Positions 55,884 through 64,000 of a stretch of DNA of 64,000 bases are shown in pieces (position 1 is the first letter of the stretch; the number at the start of each line of letters is the position of its first letter). The notes under the pieces are model-generated. The model was not told where the DNA came from. It ran no database searches and saw only the letters and a program-made list of their open reading frames with translations. The stretch lies in contig NZ_CP051144.1 of NCBI RefSeq assembly GCF_012317385.1, forward strand, positions 744,001 to 808,000. The letters run 5' to 3'. The position numbers and the translations under genes were made by a program. The DNA comes from Romboutsia sp. CE17. GTDB lineage: Bacteria; Bacillota; Clostridia; Peptostreptococcales; Peptostreptococcaceae.

Positions 55884-57869
55884 ATGAATAAAACTATAGG
55901 AATATTAGCTCATGTAGATGCTGGTAAAACTACATTTTCTGAGCAAATACTTTATCGTACAAAAGCTATTAGAAAGTTAGGAAGAGTAGACCATAAAGAT
56001 ACTTTTTTAGATGACCATGATATAGAAAAATCTAGGGGGATAACAATATTTTCTGGTCAAGGAAGTTTTAAATATAATGACTCTAATTACTATTTAATTG
56101 ATACACCAGGGCATATAGATTTTTCACCAGAAATGGAAAGATCTATAAAAATAATGGATTATGCAGTGCTAATAGTGAGTGGAGCTGAAATGGTTCAATC
56201 ACATACAAAAACAGTATTTAGATTATTAAAAAAATATAAAGTACCTACATTTATATTCATAAATAAGATGGATCGTGTTGATGTGAATAAGGAAGTTGTT
56301 ATAAAAAATATAAAGCTCAATTTGAGCGAGGATATTATAGATATTACTAACTCACTTAATAGTAATAATAACTATGAGCTAGATAATAATTTAATAGAGT
56401 TTATAGCTGAAAGAGATGATGTTTTATTTGAACAATATTTAGACGAAAATTATGATTATAAAATATGGTTTGAAAAGATGAAAGCTATGATAAAGGCAGG
56501 TAAAATTTATCCATGTATTTTTGGATCGGCTTTAAATAATATTGGAATAGATAGTTTTTTAGAGAAGCTAGATATACTTACAGTAACTAATTATGAATAT
56601 CGTGAAGAATTTATTGGGAAGGTTTATAAAGTTATTCATGATGAAAATGGTACTAGAATTACATTTATAAAAGCTTTAGAAGGAAGCTTAAAGGTAAAGG
56701 ATGAGGTAAGGTACTCTAATATCACAGAAAAAATAAATCAAATAAGAATTTATAATGGAAATAAATTTATAAGTAAAGATAGTATAGTTGCAGGTGATTT
56801 GTTTGCAGTAACAGGACTTAATAATGCTTTAAGTGGAAATTATATATTTAATTCTAACATAAATGAGAGTAAAGAGAAGAATTATATAGATGAAGTTGAT
56901 ATTGAAATTAATCCTAATATGAAGTCTAAGGTTATTTTTGATAAAAATTTAAATATAAATGAAGTATATAGGTATTTTAAAATTTTAAATAGTGAAGAAC
57001 CTTCATTAAATGTAATTTATGACGATAATTTAAAAGAAATAAGTATACATATTATGGGAAAAATACAATTAGAAATACTAAAAGATGTTGTAAAGAAAAG
57101 ATTTAATATAGATATAGAGTTTGGGCTGTGTGAAATTCTTTATAAGGAGACTATAAATAATTCTACAAATGGATGTGGTCACTTTGAACCATTAGGTCAT
57201 TATGCAGAAGTATATTTAAAAATAGAGCCAATAAAAAGAAATAGTGGAATTACATTTGAGAGCGTAGCATTAGTTGATAACTTACAACTAGGACATCAGA
57301 ACTTAGTAAAGACTCATATATTTGAAAGGAATCATAGAGGTGTTTTAGGTGGGTATCCTTTAACTGATATAAAAGTAACCTTACTAGATGGAAGAGCTCA
57401 TAATAAGCATACTAGTGGAGGTGATTTTAGAGAGGCTACTTTTAGAGCTTTAAGACATGGTATAGAAAAGGCTGAGAGTATTTTATTAGAACCATACTAT
57501 AAGTTTAAGATAGAAATAAGTATAGACTACATAGGAAGAGTTTTATCTGACATACAAAGAATGAGTGGAGAATTTGAAGAGCCTCAAATTATTAATGATA
57601 TAGCTATGATAAATGGAAGAGGTCCCGTAAGCACATTTATGGATTATGCCATGGAAATAATATCTTTTAGCAAAGGTACAGGAAGTATATCATATATCCA
57701 AGATGGATACGACATATGTCATAATACAAATGAAGTTTTAGAGAAAAGAAATTATGATAAAAATGCAGATATAGACTATACTTCAAGTTCTATATTCTGT
57801 TCAAAAGGACAAGCGTATAGTGTAGAAGCAAGTGAAGTAGAAAATCATATGCACTGTTTAAAATATTAA
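55884..57869 (+). CDS. Tet(M)/EF-G-like ribosomal-protection-type GTPase
   Basis: 661 residues, the length of ribosomal protection proteins. G domain: GILAHVDAGKTTFSEQ (P-loop), RGITIFSGQ (switch I), DTPGHIDF and INKMD. Domains II-V follow, with the domain IV segment GCGHFEPLGHYAEVYLK typical of the Tet group. It is clearly diverged from Tet(M) itself, so tetracycline resistance cannot be assumed. Chromosomal relatives of unknown role exist in clostridia. GTAAGAGGTGTAAA precedes ATG. It sits between two orphan kinases. Confidence 0.82.
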   Translation: MNKTIGILAHVDAGKTTFSEQILYRTKAIRKLGRVDHKDTFLDDHDIEKSRGITIFSGQGSFKYNDSNYYLIDTPGHIDFSPEMERSIKIMDYAVLIVSGAEMVQSHTKTVFRLLKKYKVPTFIFINKMDRVDVNKEVVIKNIKLNLSEDIIDITNSLNSNNNYELDNNLIEFIAERDDVLFEQYLDENYDYKIWFEKMKAMIKAGKIYPCIFGSALNNIGIDSFLEKLDILTVTNYEYREEFIGKVYKVIHDENGTRITFIKALEGSLKVKDEVRYSNITEKINQIRIYNGNKFISKDSIVAGDLFAVTGLNNALSGNYIFNSNINESKEKNYIDEVDIEINPNMKSKVIFDKNLNINEVYRYFKILNSEEPSLNVIYDDNLKEISIHIMGKIQLEILKDVVKKRFNIDIEFGLCEILYKETINNSTNGCGHFEPLGHYAEVYLKIEPIKRNSGITFESVALVDNLQLGHQNLVKTHIFERNHRGVLGGYPLTDIKVTLLDGRAHNKHTSGGDFREATFRALRHGIEKAESILLEPYYKFKIEISIDYIGRVLSDIQRMSGEFEEPQIINDIAMINGRGPVSTFMDYAMEIISFSKGTGSISYIQDGYDICHNTNEVLEKRNYDKNADIDYTSSSIFCSKGQAYSVEASEVENHMHCLKY

Positions 57870-57884
57870 TACAAATAGATAATT

Positions 57885-58068
57885 TTGAAAAAATTTAAAA
57901 TATAGTACATAAACTTATAAATGAAGAAGGAAAAAGGCTTACATTAGTAGAAAGTTATTGTAGTAGGATAAAATAAAGTCAATAGATAGAAGTATTCATT
58001 ATAATATATCAGATAATAAAAAATATATATTAGAATTAAGGTATAAAAAATCAAAAAATGCCGTTTAA
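57885..58068 (+). pseudogene. Candidate degenerate small gene with two frameshifts
   Basis: Between the GTPase and kinase genes, coding-like pieces occur in changing frames. TTG 57885 gives MKKFK. A shift leads to IVHKLINEEGKRLTLVES... (57902-57976). A second shift leads to IKSIDRSIHYNISDNKKYIL... ending at TAA 58066. Joined, they would make a basic protein of about 59 residues. No clear ribosome site precedes the TTG. It could be chance, but the codon use is like that of neighbouring genes. Confidence 0.3.
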
Positions 58069-58085
58069 AAAGGGGAATTAAGATA

Positions 58086-59282
58086 ATGGGTGATTTAATT
58101 GATATAATAGAAGAATATATTCTAATAAGCGATATCAAGGGATCAATCTTAAAATGTAACAGCGAACTATTGTATAGATTAGAGTATAATGAAGAAGAAG
58201 TAAAAAAATTAAATATTAAAAATTTAATTAATTATAATAGCATAAACATAGAAGGTTATATAAATTCAAATAAAAATAAATGTAATTATGAAGAATCATA
58301 TGATATCAATAATTTAAAGATATATCCTAAAAATTCTAATCCTTTTACAGTTAGTGGAAAATTTATATTAAAGAAATATAAAGAGAAGGAATATATAATA
58401 ATCATTTTAAAAGATGAACAATCAATAAGTGATAAAAATATAAATTCAATGAAAAATCAGATAAAGATTTTAGAAGAAAATTTAGCTATAGAAAGTATGA
58501 AAAATGAATTTTTTGCTAACTTATCTCATGAATTCAAAACACCTTTAAATATAATTTTAGGAACTATGCAGTTAATAAATAAAAATATAGAAAAAAATAA
58601 TATATTTTATGATGAAAATTTTAATTTGAAAAAATATAATCATGTTATCAAACAAAATTCATATAGGCTTTTAAAATTAGTTAATAATTTAGTAGATATA
58701 ACAAGGATAGATGCAGGTTATTATAACATAAAAAGGACTAATCAAAACATCGTAGAAATTGTTGAGGATATTACTATGTCTATAAGCCAATATGCTGAAG
58801 AGAAAGGCATAAATTTAATATTTGATACAGATGAAGAGGAGATTATTATAGGATGTGATCCTGACAAGATTGAAAGAATAATACTTAATTTATTATCTAA
58901 TGCTATAAAATATACAGATTATGGAGGAGAAATAAAGGTAAGTATTAATCTAAAAAAAGATAAAGTTTATATTTCTGTTAAAGATAATGGAGTAGGAATA
59001 TCTGAAGAAGGAATTAAAACAGTTTTTGAGAGATTTGTTCAAGATAGCAATGGAATTGGTAGAAGATGTGAGGGTATAGGTTTATCTTTGGTTAAATCAT
59101 TAGTAGAAATGCATGGAGGAAGTATTAGTGTTAATAGTAAAATAAATGAAGGCTCAGAATTTAAATTTGAACTTCCTAATAAAAAAGTAGTAGAAGATAA
59201 AACGAATACTAATATTAGGGAAGCATCTCATTCAAAAATTGAAAAATGTGATATTGAATTTTCAGACATATATTCTAATTAA
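58086..59282 (+). CDS. Orphan soluble histidine kinase with PAS-like sensor
   Basis: 398 residues, no membrane segment. An N-terminal PAS-like region (EEYILISDIKGSILKCNSEL..., about 5-115) leads through a coiled coil to HisKA (His in NLSHEFKTPLN, about 148) and HATPase (N box NAIKYTDYGG, NGVGIS, CEGIGLSLV). The kinase core is closely related to that of the kinase at 53752, with shared NIV..VED.TMS and IIFDT-like blocks and a matching tail CDIEFSDIYSN. No response regulator is adjacent. Clostridial orphan kinases of this kind often act on Spo0A. AAAAGGGGAATTAAGATA precedes ATG. Confidence 0.88.
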   Translation: MGDLIDIIEEYILISDIKGSILKCNSELLYRLEYNEEEVKKLNIKNLINYNSINIEGYINSNKNKCNYEESYDINNLKIYPKNSNPFTVSGKFILKKYKEKEYIIIILKDEQSISDKNINSMKNQIKILEENLAIESMKNEFFANLSHEFKTPLNIILGTMQLINKNIEKNNIFYDENFNLKKYNHVIKQNSYRLLKLVNNLVDITRIDAGYYNIKRTNQNIVEIVEDITMSISQYAEEKGINLIFDTDEEEIIIGCDPDKIERIILNLLSNAIKYTDYGGEIKVSINLKKDKVYISVKDNGVGISEEGIKTVFERFVQDSNGIGRRCEGIGLSLVKSLVEMHGGSISVNSKINEGSEFKFELPNKKVVEDKTNTNIREASHSKIEKCDIEFSDIYSN

Positions 59283-59302
59283 GAATACAATAAATTTACT
59301 AA

Positions 59303-59356
59303 AAATAAGGCTATAAATAGATAAAACGTAATTGTCTATTTATAGCTTTATTTTAT
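59303..59356 (+). terminator. Terminator of the PAS-like kinase gene
   Basis: Stem AATAAGGCTATAAATAGA / TCTATTTATAGCTTTATT around a 13-base loop, then T's. Confidence 0.85.
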
Positions 59357-59522
59357 ATAGGAGATATGAATAAATTAGTTATATTTAAGTATACATAAAA
59401 TTTATATAAAATATGTAATATACAGCTTAAAAAACTTATATAATTAGATAAAAATAAAATACGCATATAAAAATTTATAAACACATAAGTCTAATTAAAT
59501 AATATAAAAAGAGGTGTTTTAT

Positions 59523-60020
59523 GTGAGTAATGATATGTTTTATAGAAATGAGATTATGGAGGATTTATTAACTTTTATAGATATAATTAAAGAGTTTGAG
59601 AATAGTTATAAACTCATAAAAAAAGGAAATATGGAATATGAAGTTATGGACGATGAATTTATAGAGTGTTTTAATATAGAGGGAAATTATGAAGCTAAGG
59701 ATAACGTTATCAAGAGTATAGAAAAGGAAATTCCAGATACATGGATTGATGAAATTGAAGATTTTACAGAGAGAATGAATGTAATAAGTACAGAAAATTT
59801 AATTATGATAAATAAAATTATAAATTTAGGTAAAGATTTAATAAATAATGAAAAAATTAGCAAAAAAGTAATTGTAATTCAAAATGAATACATTTGCAAT
59901 AGTCTTGAAGAAGAATACTATGAAGATAGAGAAGATATAATTGAAGAGTTATTTTCTAAAAGAGGAGATATACTTATAAAATGTGCAGAACTTGGAGCAG
60001 AAAAGTTACATCTTATATAG
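59523..60020 (+). CDS. Uncharacterised acidic helical protein
   Basis: 165 residues from GTG 59523, six bases after AAGAGGTG. An earlier GTG at 59514 lies inside the ribosome site. The protein is acidic, rich in Glu, Ile and Asn, predicted almost all helical and without membrane segments. No family recognised. It is flanked by terminators and so stands alone. Confidence 0.6.
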   Translation: MSNDMFYRNEIMEDLLTFIDIIKEFENSYKLIKKGNMEYEVMDDEFIECFNIEGNYEAKDNVIKSIEKEIPDTWIDEIEDFTERMNVISTENLIMINKIINLGKDLINNEKISKKVIVIQNEYICNSLEEEYYEDREDIIEELFSKRGDILIKCAELGAEKLHLI

Positions 60021-60032
60021 AATATATTATAC

Positions 60033-60070
60033 AAAAAAGAGCCGCTAATTAATCTAGCGGTTTTCTTTTT
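60033..60070 (+). terminator. Terminator of the acidic-protein gene
   Basis: Stem AAAAAAGAGCCGCTA / TAGCGGTTTTCTTTTT with a seven-base loop. Unusually GC-rich for this window. Confidence 0.88.
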
Positions 60071-60285
60071 GTGCCATTTTATATACTCATAGTTTATCAA
60101 TATTATCTTTAAAAAAGATCGCAGCTTTTACCATTAGAACTGAAAACACTATATACAATGTCAAAACTTCTTTAACATAAAAATATATAATAAAATGAAT
60201 AAATAACTTTTTTAATTGTTTAATATATTATAAATAAGCTATTATAAAGTTAAGAGTTATAATTAATACAAAGAGAGGCGATAAA

Positions 60286-61980
60286 TTGAAGTATGGTAAT
60301 CTAGCAATAATTAATGCGAAAATATATACAATAGATAAGAATGAATCTATTGAAGAAGCAATGGCTATAAAGGATGATAAAATAATTTATATTGGATCTA
60401 ATGAAGGAATTAATAAATACATAAATGAAAATACGAAAATAATAGATGCAAATGGGAATGTAATTCTGCCGGGTTTTATAGACAGTCATACTCATCCACC
60501 TGGAACAGCCCTTACGGATTCATTTGAAGTATCTTTATATGGATTAAATTCAATAGAAGAATATCAATATACAATAAGGGAGTTTATCAAAAATCATAAA
60601 GATATTAAAGCTGTATATGGTAGAGGATGGTCACTAGGAATATTTAAAGGAGAAGAGTTAAGTAAAGGTCCTAAAAAAGAGCATCTAGATGAGGTTTCTA
60701 GAGATATACCAATAATACTTAGAGCCTATGATGGACATACTGTATGGCTAAATTCTAAAGCTATTGAAATATTTAATATAAAAGCACATACACCTTGTAC
60801 TAGTGGTGGAAAAATAGAAATAAATGAAGAAACTAAAGAATTATGGGGAACATTAAAAGAATCAGCAGGAGATCTTGTTGATGAATATTATTACTCAGAA
60901 AAAGAATATATGTTAGCATTTGAATTATTTCAGAAAAAGATGCATGAATATGGTATAACATCTATACTGTCAATATCAGGATTAAATTGGGGGATGAGTC
61001 CGAATGCATATAAAAATTTGCAAAAGGAAAATAAATTAAAGTTAAGAGTTTCTAATAGTATAATGCTATGGTGGGATGAAGATGTTATAGATCAAATTGA
61101 TAAAATAAAAAGAATAAGAACGAAATATAATTCTAATTTATTCAAGACTGTAACTGTTAAATTCTTAGCAGATGGCGTGGTAGAAGGATCAACTGCATAT
61201 TTACTAAACCCATATGAGATAGATGCAGGAATGGGGGATAATTACTATGGAGAATTTTTGTGGAATGATAATATTTTAGAAAAAGGTATAAAATACTCTA
61301 ATGAAAATGGTTTCTCTATTCATGTGCACTCTGTAGGAGATGGATCTACTAAGAGAGTACTTGATATTATAGAAAATATTAATTTAAATGAGATAGATTT
61401 TAGAAATACAATTACTCATTTACAATTAGTTGATAAAGAAGACATCAAAAGATTTAAAAAATTAAAAATTATTGCTTCAACTCAACCTTATTGGCATTTG
61501 AAAGCACCTAAATGGTGGGAGGATGTAGATTATAAGTTGCTAGGAGATAGAGCGAGATATGAGTATCCTTTAAAATCATTTATAAAAGAGGGTGTAATGA
61601 TAACATCATCATCAGACCATTCTGTAACACCTGAACCTAATCCGTTTTATGCGATTCAAGCAGGAGTTACAAGAAATTTATACAATGCAGAGTCTTATGG
61701 AATAGATAGTATAAAAGATATTGATGACGAAAGGTTTTTACTAAATAAAGAAGAAAGAATAAGTGTTATGGATATGGTTAAAAGTTTTACCATTAATGGG
61801 GCTTATGCTATATTTAGAGAAAATGAAGTAGGCAGTATTGAGGTAGGTAAATATGCAGATTTTATAATTATAGACAATGACATTTTTAACATAAACCCTA
61901 CTGAAATTGAAAATACTAAAGTGATAATGACATGTTTTAATGGAAAAATAGTATATAAAAGGGAGAAGAAGATAATATGA
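60286..61980 (+). CDS. YtcJ-type metal-dependent amidohydrolase (second copy)
   Basis: 564 residues. TTG start with GAGAGGCGAT upstream. Amidohydrolase_3 features: FIDSHTHPPG (metal HxH, about 67), VKFLADGVVEGS, HVHSVGDGSTKR and GSIEVGKYADFIIID near the end. Clear paralogue of the protein at 4375 but diverged along the whole length. Its stop overlaps the surE start (ATGA), so the two are translated together. The substrate is unknown. Confidence 0.82.
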   Translation: MKYGNLAIINAKIYTIDKNESIEEAMAIKDDKIIYIGSNEGINKYINENTKIIDANGNVILPGFIDSHTHPPGTALTDSFEVSLYGLNSIEEYQYTIREFIKNHKDIKAVYGRGWSLGIFKGEELSKGPKKEHLDEVSRDIPIILRAYDGHTVWLNSKAIEIFNIKAHTPCTSGGKIEINEETKELWGTLKESAGDLVDEYYYSEKEYMLAFELFQKKMHEYGITSILSISGLNWGMSPNAYKNLQKENKLKLRVSNSIMLWWDEDVIDQIDKIKRIRTKYNSNLFKTVTVKFLADGVVEGSTAYLLNPYEIDAGMGDNYYGEFLWNDNILEKGIKYSNENGFSIHVHSVGDGSTKRVLDIIENINLNEIDFRNTITHLQLVDKEDIKRFKKLKIIASTQPYWHLKAPKWWEDVDYKLLGDRARYEYPLKSFIKEGVMITSSSDHSVTPEPNPFYAIQAGVTRNLYNAESYGIDSIKDIDDERFLLNKEERISVMDMVKSFTINGAYAIFRENEVGSIEVGKYADFIIIDNDIFNINPTEIENTKVIMTCFNGKIVYKREKKII

Positions 61981-62735
61981 ATATACTTATAACAAACGAT
62001 GATGGAATAAATGCAGATGGAATTTTAGAGCTAGCAAAGGCTATGAAATCAATAGCTAATGTATATGTAGTTGCACCAGATAGTCAAAGAAGTGCTACAG
62101 GTCATGCTATAACAGTGCATAATCCTATTATGGTAAAAGATGCATATGTAGATGAGGATATAAAGGCATATGCAATTTCAGGAACTCCTGCAGATTGCGT
62201 AAAAGTTGGAATAGAAGCACTATTTTCAGATATAGAATTTGATTTGGTTTTAAGTGGTATAAATAATGGTCCAAATCTAGGAACAGATGTTATTTACTCA
62301 GGAACAGTTTCTGCAGCAATAGAAGGTCTTGTTCAAAATAAACCAGCTATAGCTGTTTCTTATGATAAGTTTAATGTAGATAGTGAAACCTATAAAGAAG
62401 CTGCAAAATATGTAGTAAACATAGTAAGTAATATAAAAGATAATTTAAATATTTTTGAAGATTGCATTTTAAATGTAAATATACCTAGTTCAGATATAAA
62501 AGGTTCAAAGATAACAACTTTAGGAGAAAGAAAATATGATAATGCTCTTGAAGAAAGAGTTAGTCCTTATGGATTTAGATATTTTTGGATTGGTGGGAAA
62601 ATAAGGGAATTAAATCAAGATGAAAGTAGTGACATTAAAGCTATTGAAAATGGATATATATCTATTACACCTGTTAATATTGAAATGACAAATTTAAATA
62701 AAGTAAAAATATTAAATGATATGAATATTTTTTAA
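61977..62735 (+). CDS. surE: 5'/3'-nucleotidase SurE
   Basis: 252 residues. The N-terminal metal-binding ILITNDDGINADGI, APDSQRSATGHA and SGINNGPNLGTDVIYSGTVSAA blocks are diagnostic for SurE, which dephosphorylates nucleoside monophosphates. The ATG overlaps the amidohydrolase stop by four bases, with GGGAGAAG upstream. Confidence 0.95.
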   Translation: MNILITNDDGINADGILELAKAMKSIANVYVVAPDSQRSATGHAITVHNPIMVKDAYVDEDIKAYAISGTPADCVKVGIEALFSDIEFDLVLSGINNGPNLGTDVIYSGTVSAAIEGLVQNKPAIAVSYDKFNVDSETYKEAAKYVVNIVSNIKDNLNIFEDCILNVNIPSSDIKGSKITTLGERKYDNALEERVSPYGFRYFWIGGKIRELNQDESSDIKAIENGYISITPVNIEMTNLNKVKILNDMNIF

Positions 62736-62849
62736 TTGAAGAACTATCTAAAGAAATTAAAAGCTATTTAGAATATTGACTTATATATTTTTACTGTATA
62801 AACTAATTTATATAAATTTATATGAATACTTTAGAAAGAAGGGCTAATA

Positions 62850-63110
62850 ATGGAAGAAATATACAGACTAATAGAAGAAAAAATATCTGATGCAGGATAT
62901 ACAGGCGTAGTAAGTGGAGAAGAAATCTACGATGAAATATGTGATGAAATAGAAGAAAAGGAAAATGGTAGTTATATTTTCATGTCAAAAAAAGAAGATG
63001 ACGTTTTTTTTGAATATAAAATTGATGTAATGGATGAAGAGTTTAATTTATCATATATAGATATAAATTCTCCACAAGGTAAATTCCACGTGGATTTTGA
63101 TGCAGAATAA
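62850..63110 (+). CDS. Uncharacterised 86-residue acidic protein
   Basis: 86 residues, strongly acidic (many Glu and Asp). A helical first half (EEIYRLIEEKISDAGYTG) is followed by beta-strand-like sequence (YIFMSKKEDDVFFEYKIDVM). No Cys-rich motif or membrane segment. The gene has its own ribosome site (GAAAGAAGGGC) and terminator. Family not recognised. A small cytosolic domain protein is all that can be said. Confidence 0.62.
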   Translation: MEEIYRLIEEKISDAGYTGVVSGEEIYDEICDEIEEKENGSYIFMSKKEDDVFFEYKIDVMDEEFNLSYIDINSPQGKFHVDFDAE

Positions 63111-63125
63111 TAAAATAAATTTAAT

Positions 63126-63169
63126 AAAAAAGCTTTATATAAAACTTACTTTTTATATAAAGCTTTTTT
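63126..63169 (+). terminator. Terminator of the 86-residue gene
   Basis: Perfect 19-bp stem AAAAAAGCTTTATATAAAA / TTTTATATAAAGCTTTTTT. Confidence 0.92.
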
Positions 63170-63290
63170 TAGATTCGATGAATTATATTAATTTAACATA
63201 TGAAGTATCTATATAAACCTATATTATATAAAGTAATATTTGTATTATAATTAGTTTGAAGAAGACTTTTTATTATTAAGGAGGGTATAT

Positions 63291-64000
63291 ATGTATTCAC
63301 ACGAAGTAGATTATAAACTATACGGAGATGACATGCAGTTTGTAGAAATAGAGTTAGATCCAAGAGAGACTGTTATAGCAGAAGCTGGTGCTATGATGAT
63401 GATGGATAACAATATTACTATGGAAACAATATTTGGTGATGGAAGTCAAAAAAGCAATTCAGGTGGAATATGGGGAGCATTAGGAGGTGCTGCAAAAAGA
63501 GTTATAACAGGTGAGAGTCTTTTTATGACTGCATTTACTAATAGTGGACATGAGAAGCAAAAAGTTTCTTTTGCATCTCCTTACCCAGGAAAAATTATTC
63601 CTATAGATTTAACTAGTGTTGGAGGTAAGTTAATTTGTCAAAAGGATGCTTTTTTATGTGCAGCTAAAGGAGTAAGTATAGGTATTGATTTTAGAAAGAA
63701 AATTAGTGTAGGATTTTTTGGAGGAGAAGGATTTATACTTCAAAAACTTGAAGGTGATGGACTTTGCTTTATTCATGCTGGAGGAACTATTATTAAAAAA
63801 ACACTAAGAGCAGGTGAAAGGCTTAAAGTTGATACTGGATGTCTTGTAGCCATGACAAGAGATATTCATTATGATATAAAATTTGTAGGTGGAATAAAGA
63901 ACACTTTATTTGGAGGCGAAGGAATATTTTTTGCGACTTTAACTGGTCCTGGAGATGTTTGGGTTCAAAGTTTGCCATTTAGTAGGTTAGCATCAAGAGT
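63291..64000 (+). CDS. TIGR00266/AIM24 family protein (3' end outside window)
   Basis: First 236 codons of a gene that runs off the window. AAGGAGGGTATAT precedes ATG 63291. The AIM24-like fold is marked by [19 protein letters not shown] near the start, then [20 protein letters not shown], the strand repeats [14 protein letters not shown], and [15 protein letters not shown]. The family is of unknown function in bacteria (AIM24 is mitochondrial in yeast). No signal peptide or membrane segment in the part seen. Confidence 0.9.
   Translation, partial: MYSHEVDYKLYGDDMQFVEIELDPRETVIAEAGAMMMMDNNITMETIFGDGSQKSNSGGIWGALGGAAKRVITGESLFMTAFTNSGHEKQKVSFASPYPGKIIPIDLTSVGGKLICQKDAFLCAAKGVSIGIDFRKKISVGFFGGEGFILQKLEGDGLCFIHAGGTIIKKTLRAGERLKVDTGCLVAMTRDIHYDIKFVGGIKNTLFGGEGIFFATLTGPGDVWVQSLPFSRLASR

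Noticed and set aside
55884-57869. Considered as an acquired tetracycline resistance gene on a mobile element.
   Set aside because: No integrase, transposase, inverted ends or composition change nearby, and the protein is diverged from Tet(M).
57944-58138. 64-residue minus-strand open frame overlapping the start of the PAS-like kinase.
   Set aside because: Overlaps a supported gene, has no ribosome site and is a reverse shadow of AT-rich sequence.
60071-60285. Gap between the acidic-protein gene and the second amidohydrolase searched for riboswitches, tRNA and small genes.
   Set aside because: No T-box, tRNA-like cloverleaf, open frame with a ribosome site or clear hairpin could be seen.

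Overview
The window comes from an AT-rich, low-GC Gram-positive anaerobe that forms spores. The best fit is a member of the Peptostreptococcaceae, a relative of Clostridioides difficile, Paraclostridium or Paeniclostridium. This placement is an inference. It rests on a fused cspBA plus cspC germination locus, spoVB, a T-box asparaginyl-tRNA synthetase leader, a glutamate 2,3-aminomutase, an [FeFe] hydrogenase, a hybrid-cluster protein and codon use dominated by AAA, ATA, TTA and GAA. No rRNA, tRNA, CRISPR array, insertion sequence, phage or integrase was seen. The region reads as ordinary chromosome.

Layout. Bases 1-7.2 kb hold the 3' part of glutamate 2,3-aminomutase, an OFA-type MFS transporter, a divergent HTH regulator with two perfect inverted repeats in the shared promoter region, a YtcJ-type amidohydrolase and an AI-2E family permease. 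Bases 7.4-13.2 kb are a spore germination locus: cspBA (active CspB fused to pseudoprotease CspA), pseudoprotease cspC, a small DUF3787-like gene and a LysM gene. At 13.3-16.5 kb lies a large orphan sensor kinase with 14 propeller repeats. At 16.6-24.3 kb come asnS behind a T-box, a rhodanese, a zinc-ribbon pair, a membrane-anchored alpha/beta hydrolase, spoVB and small genes. uvsE (24.4 kb) precedes a complete spermidine operon, speA-speD-speE-speB-metK (25.7-30.8 kb).

From 30.9 to 35.9 kb are small, mostly uncharacterised genes: an orphan ArsD-like protein, a DUF4397 protein, membrane proteins, a GNAT acetyltransferase and an SH3-L,D-transpeptidase. At 36.1-38.5 kb lies a nitrosative/oxidative stress operon (hcp, a hemerythrin-like gene and a DUF1858 gene) with a 16-bp palindrome centred at about -41.5. 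At 38.7-42.4 kb are a DEAD-box helicase, a small ppGpp synthetase and an ECF sigma/membrane anti-sigma pair. At 42.6-53.6 kb are a PfkB kinase, an AlaX editing protein, an XRE regulator with a dead ImmA-like domain, a uracil-DNA-glycosylase-like protein, a multidomain [FeFe] hydrogenase, a HAD phosphatase, a nitrilase, msrAB and a lipoprotein thermonuclease.

From 53.7 to 59.3 kb two orphan histidine kinases, which share a C-terminal acidic 'SDIY' tail, flank a Tet(M)/EF-G-like GTPase that has a 21-bp leader hairpin. The window ends with an amidohydrolase overlapping surE, two uncharacterised small genes and the start of an AIM24/TIGR00266 gene.

How the genes work together. The csp genes and spoVB act in spore formation and germination. 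The spe-metK operon makes spermidine from arginine and methionine. hcp and its partners handle NO-type stress. The three sensor kinases have no neighbouring response regulator. In clostridia such orphan kinases often feed Spo0A, so a sporulation input is possible but not shown here. Several starts are TTG or GTG, set by a Shine-Dalgarno sequence of the form GAGGTG. cspBA appears to need a non-canonical ATC start. No single clearly new system stands out. The best leads are the paired kinases around the Tet(M)-like GTPase, the divergent dyad-bearing regulator locus, the dead-ImmA regulator and the Cys-poor orphan ArsD.
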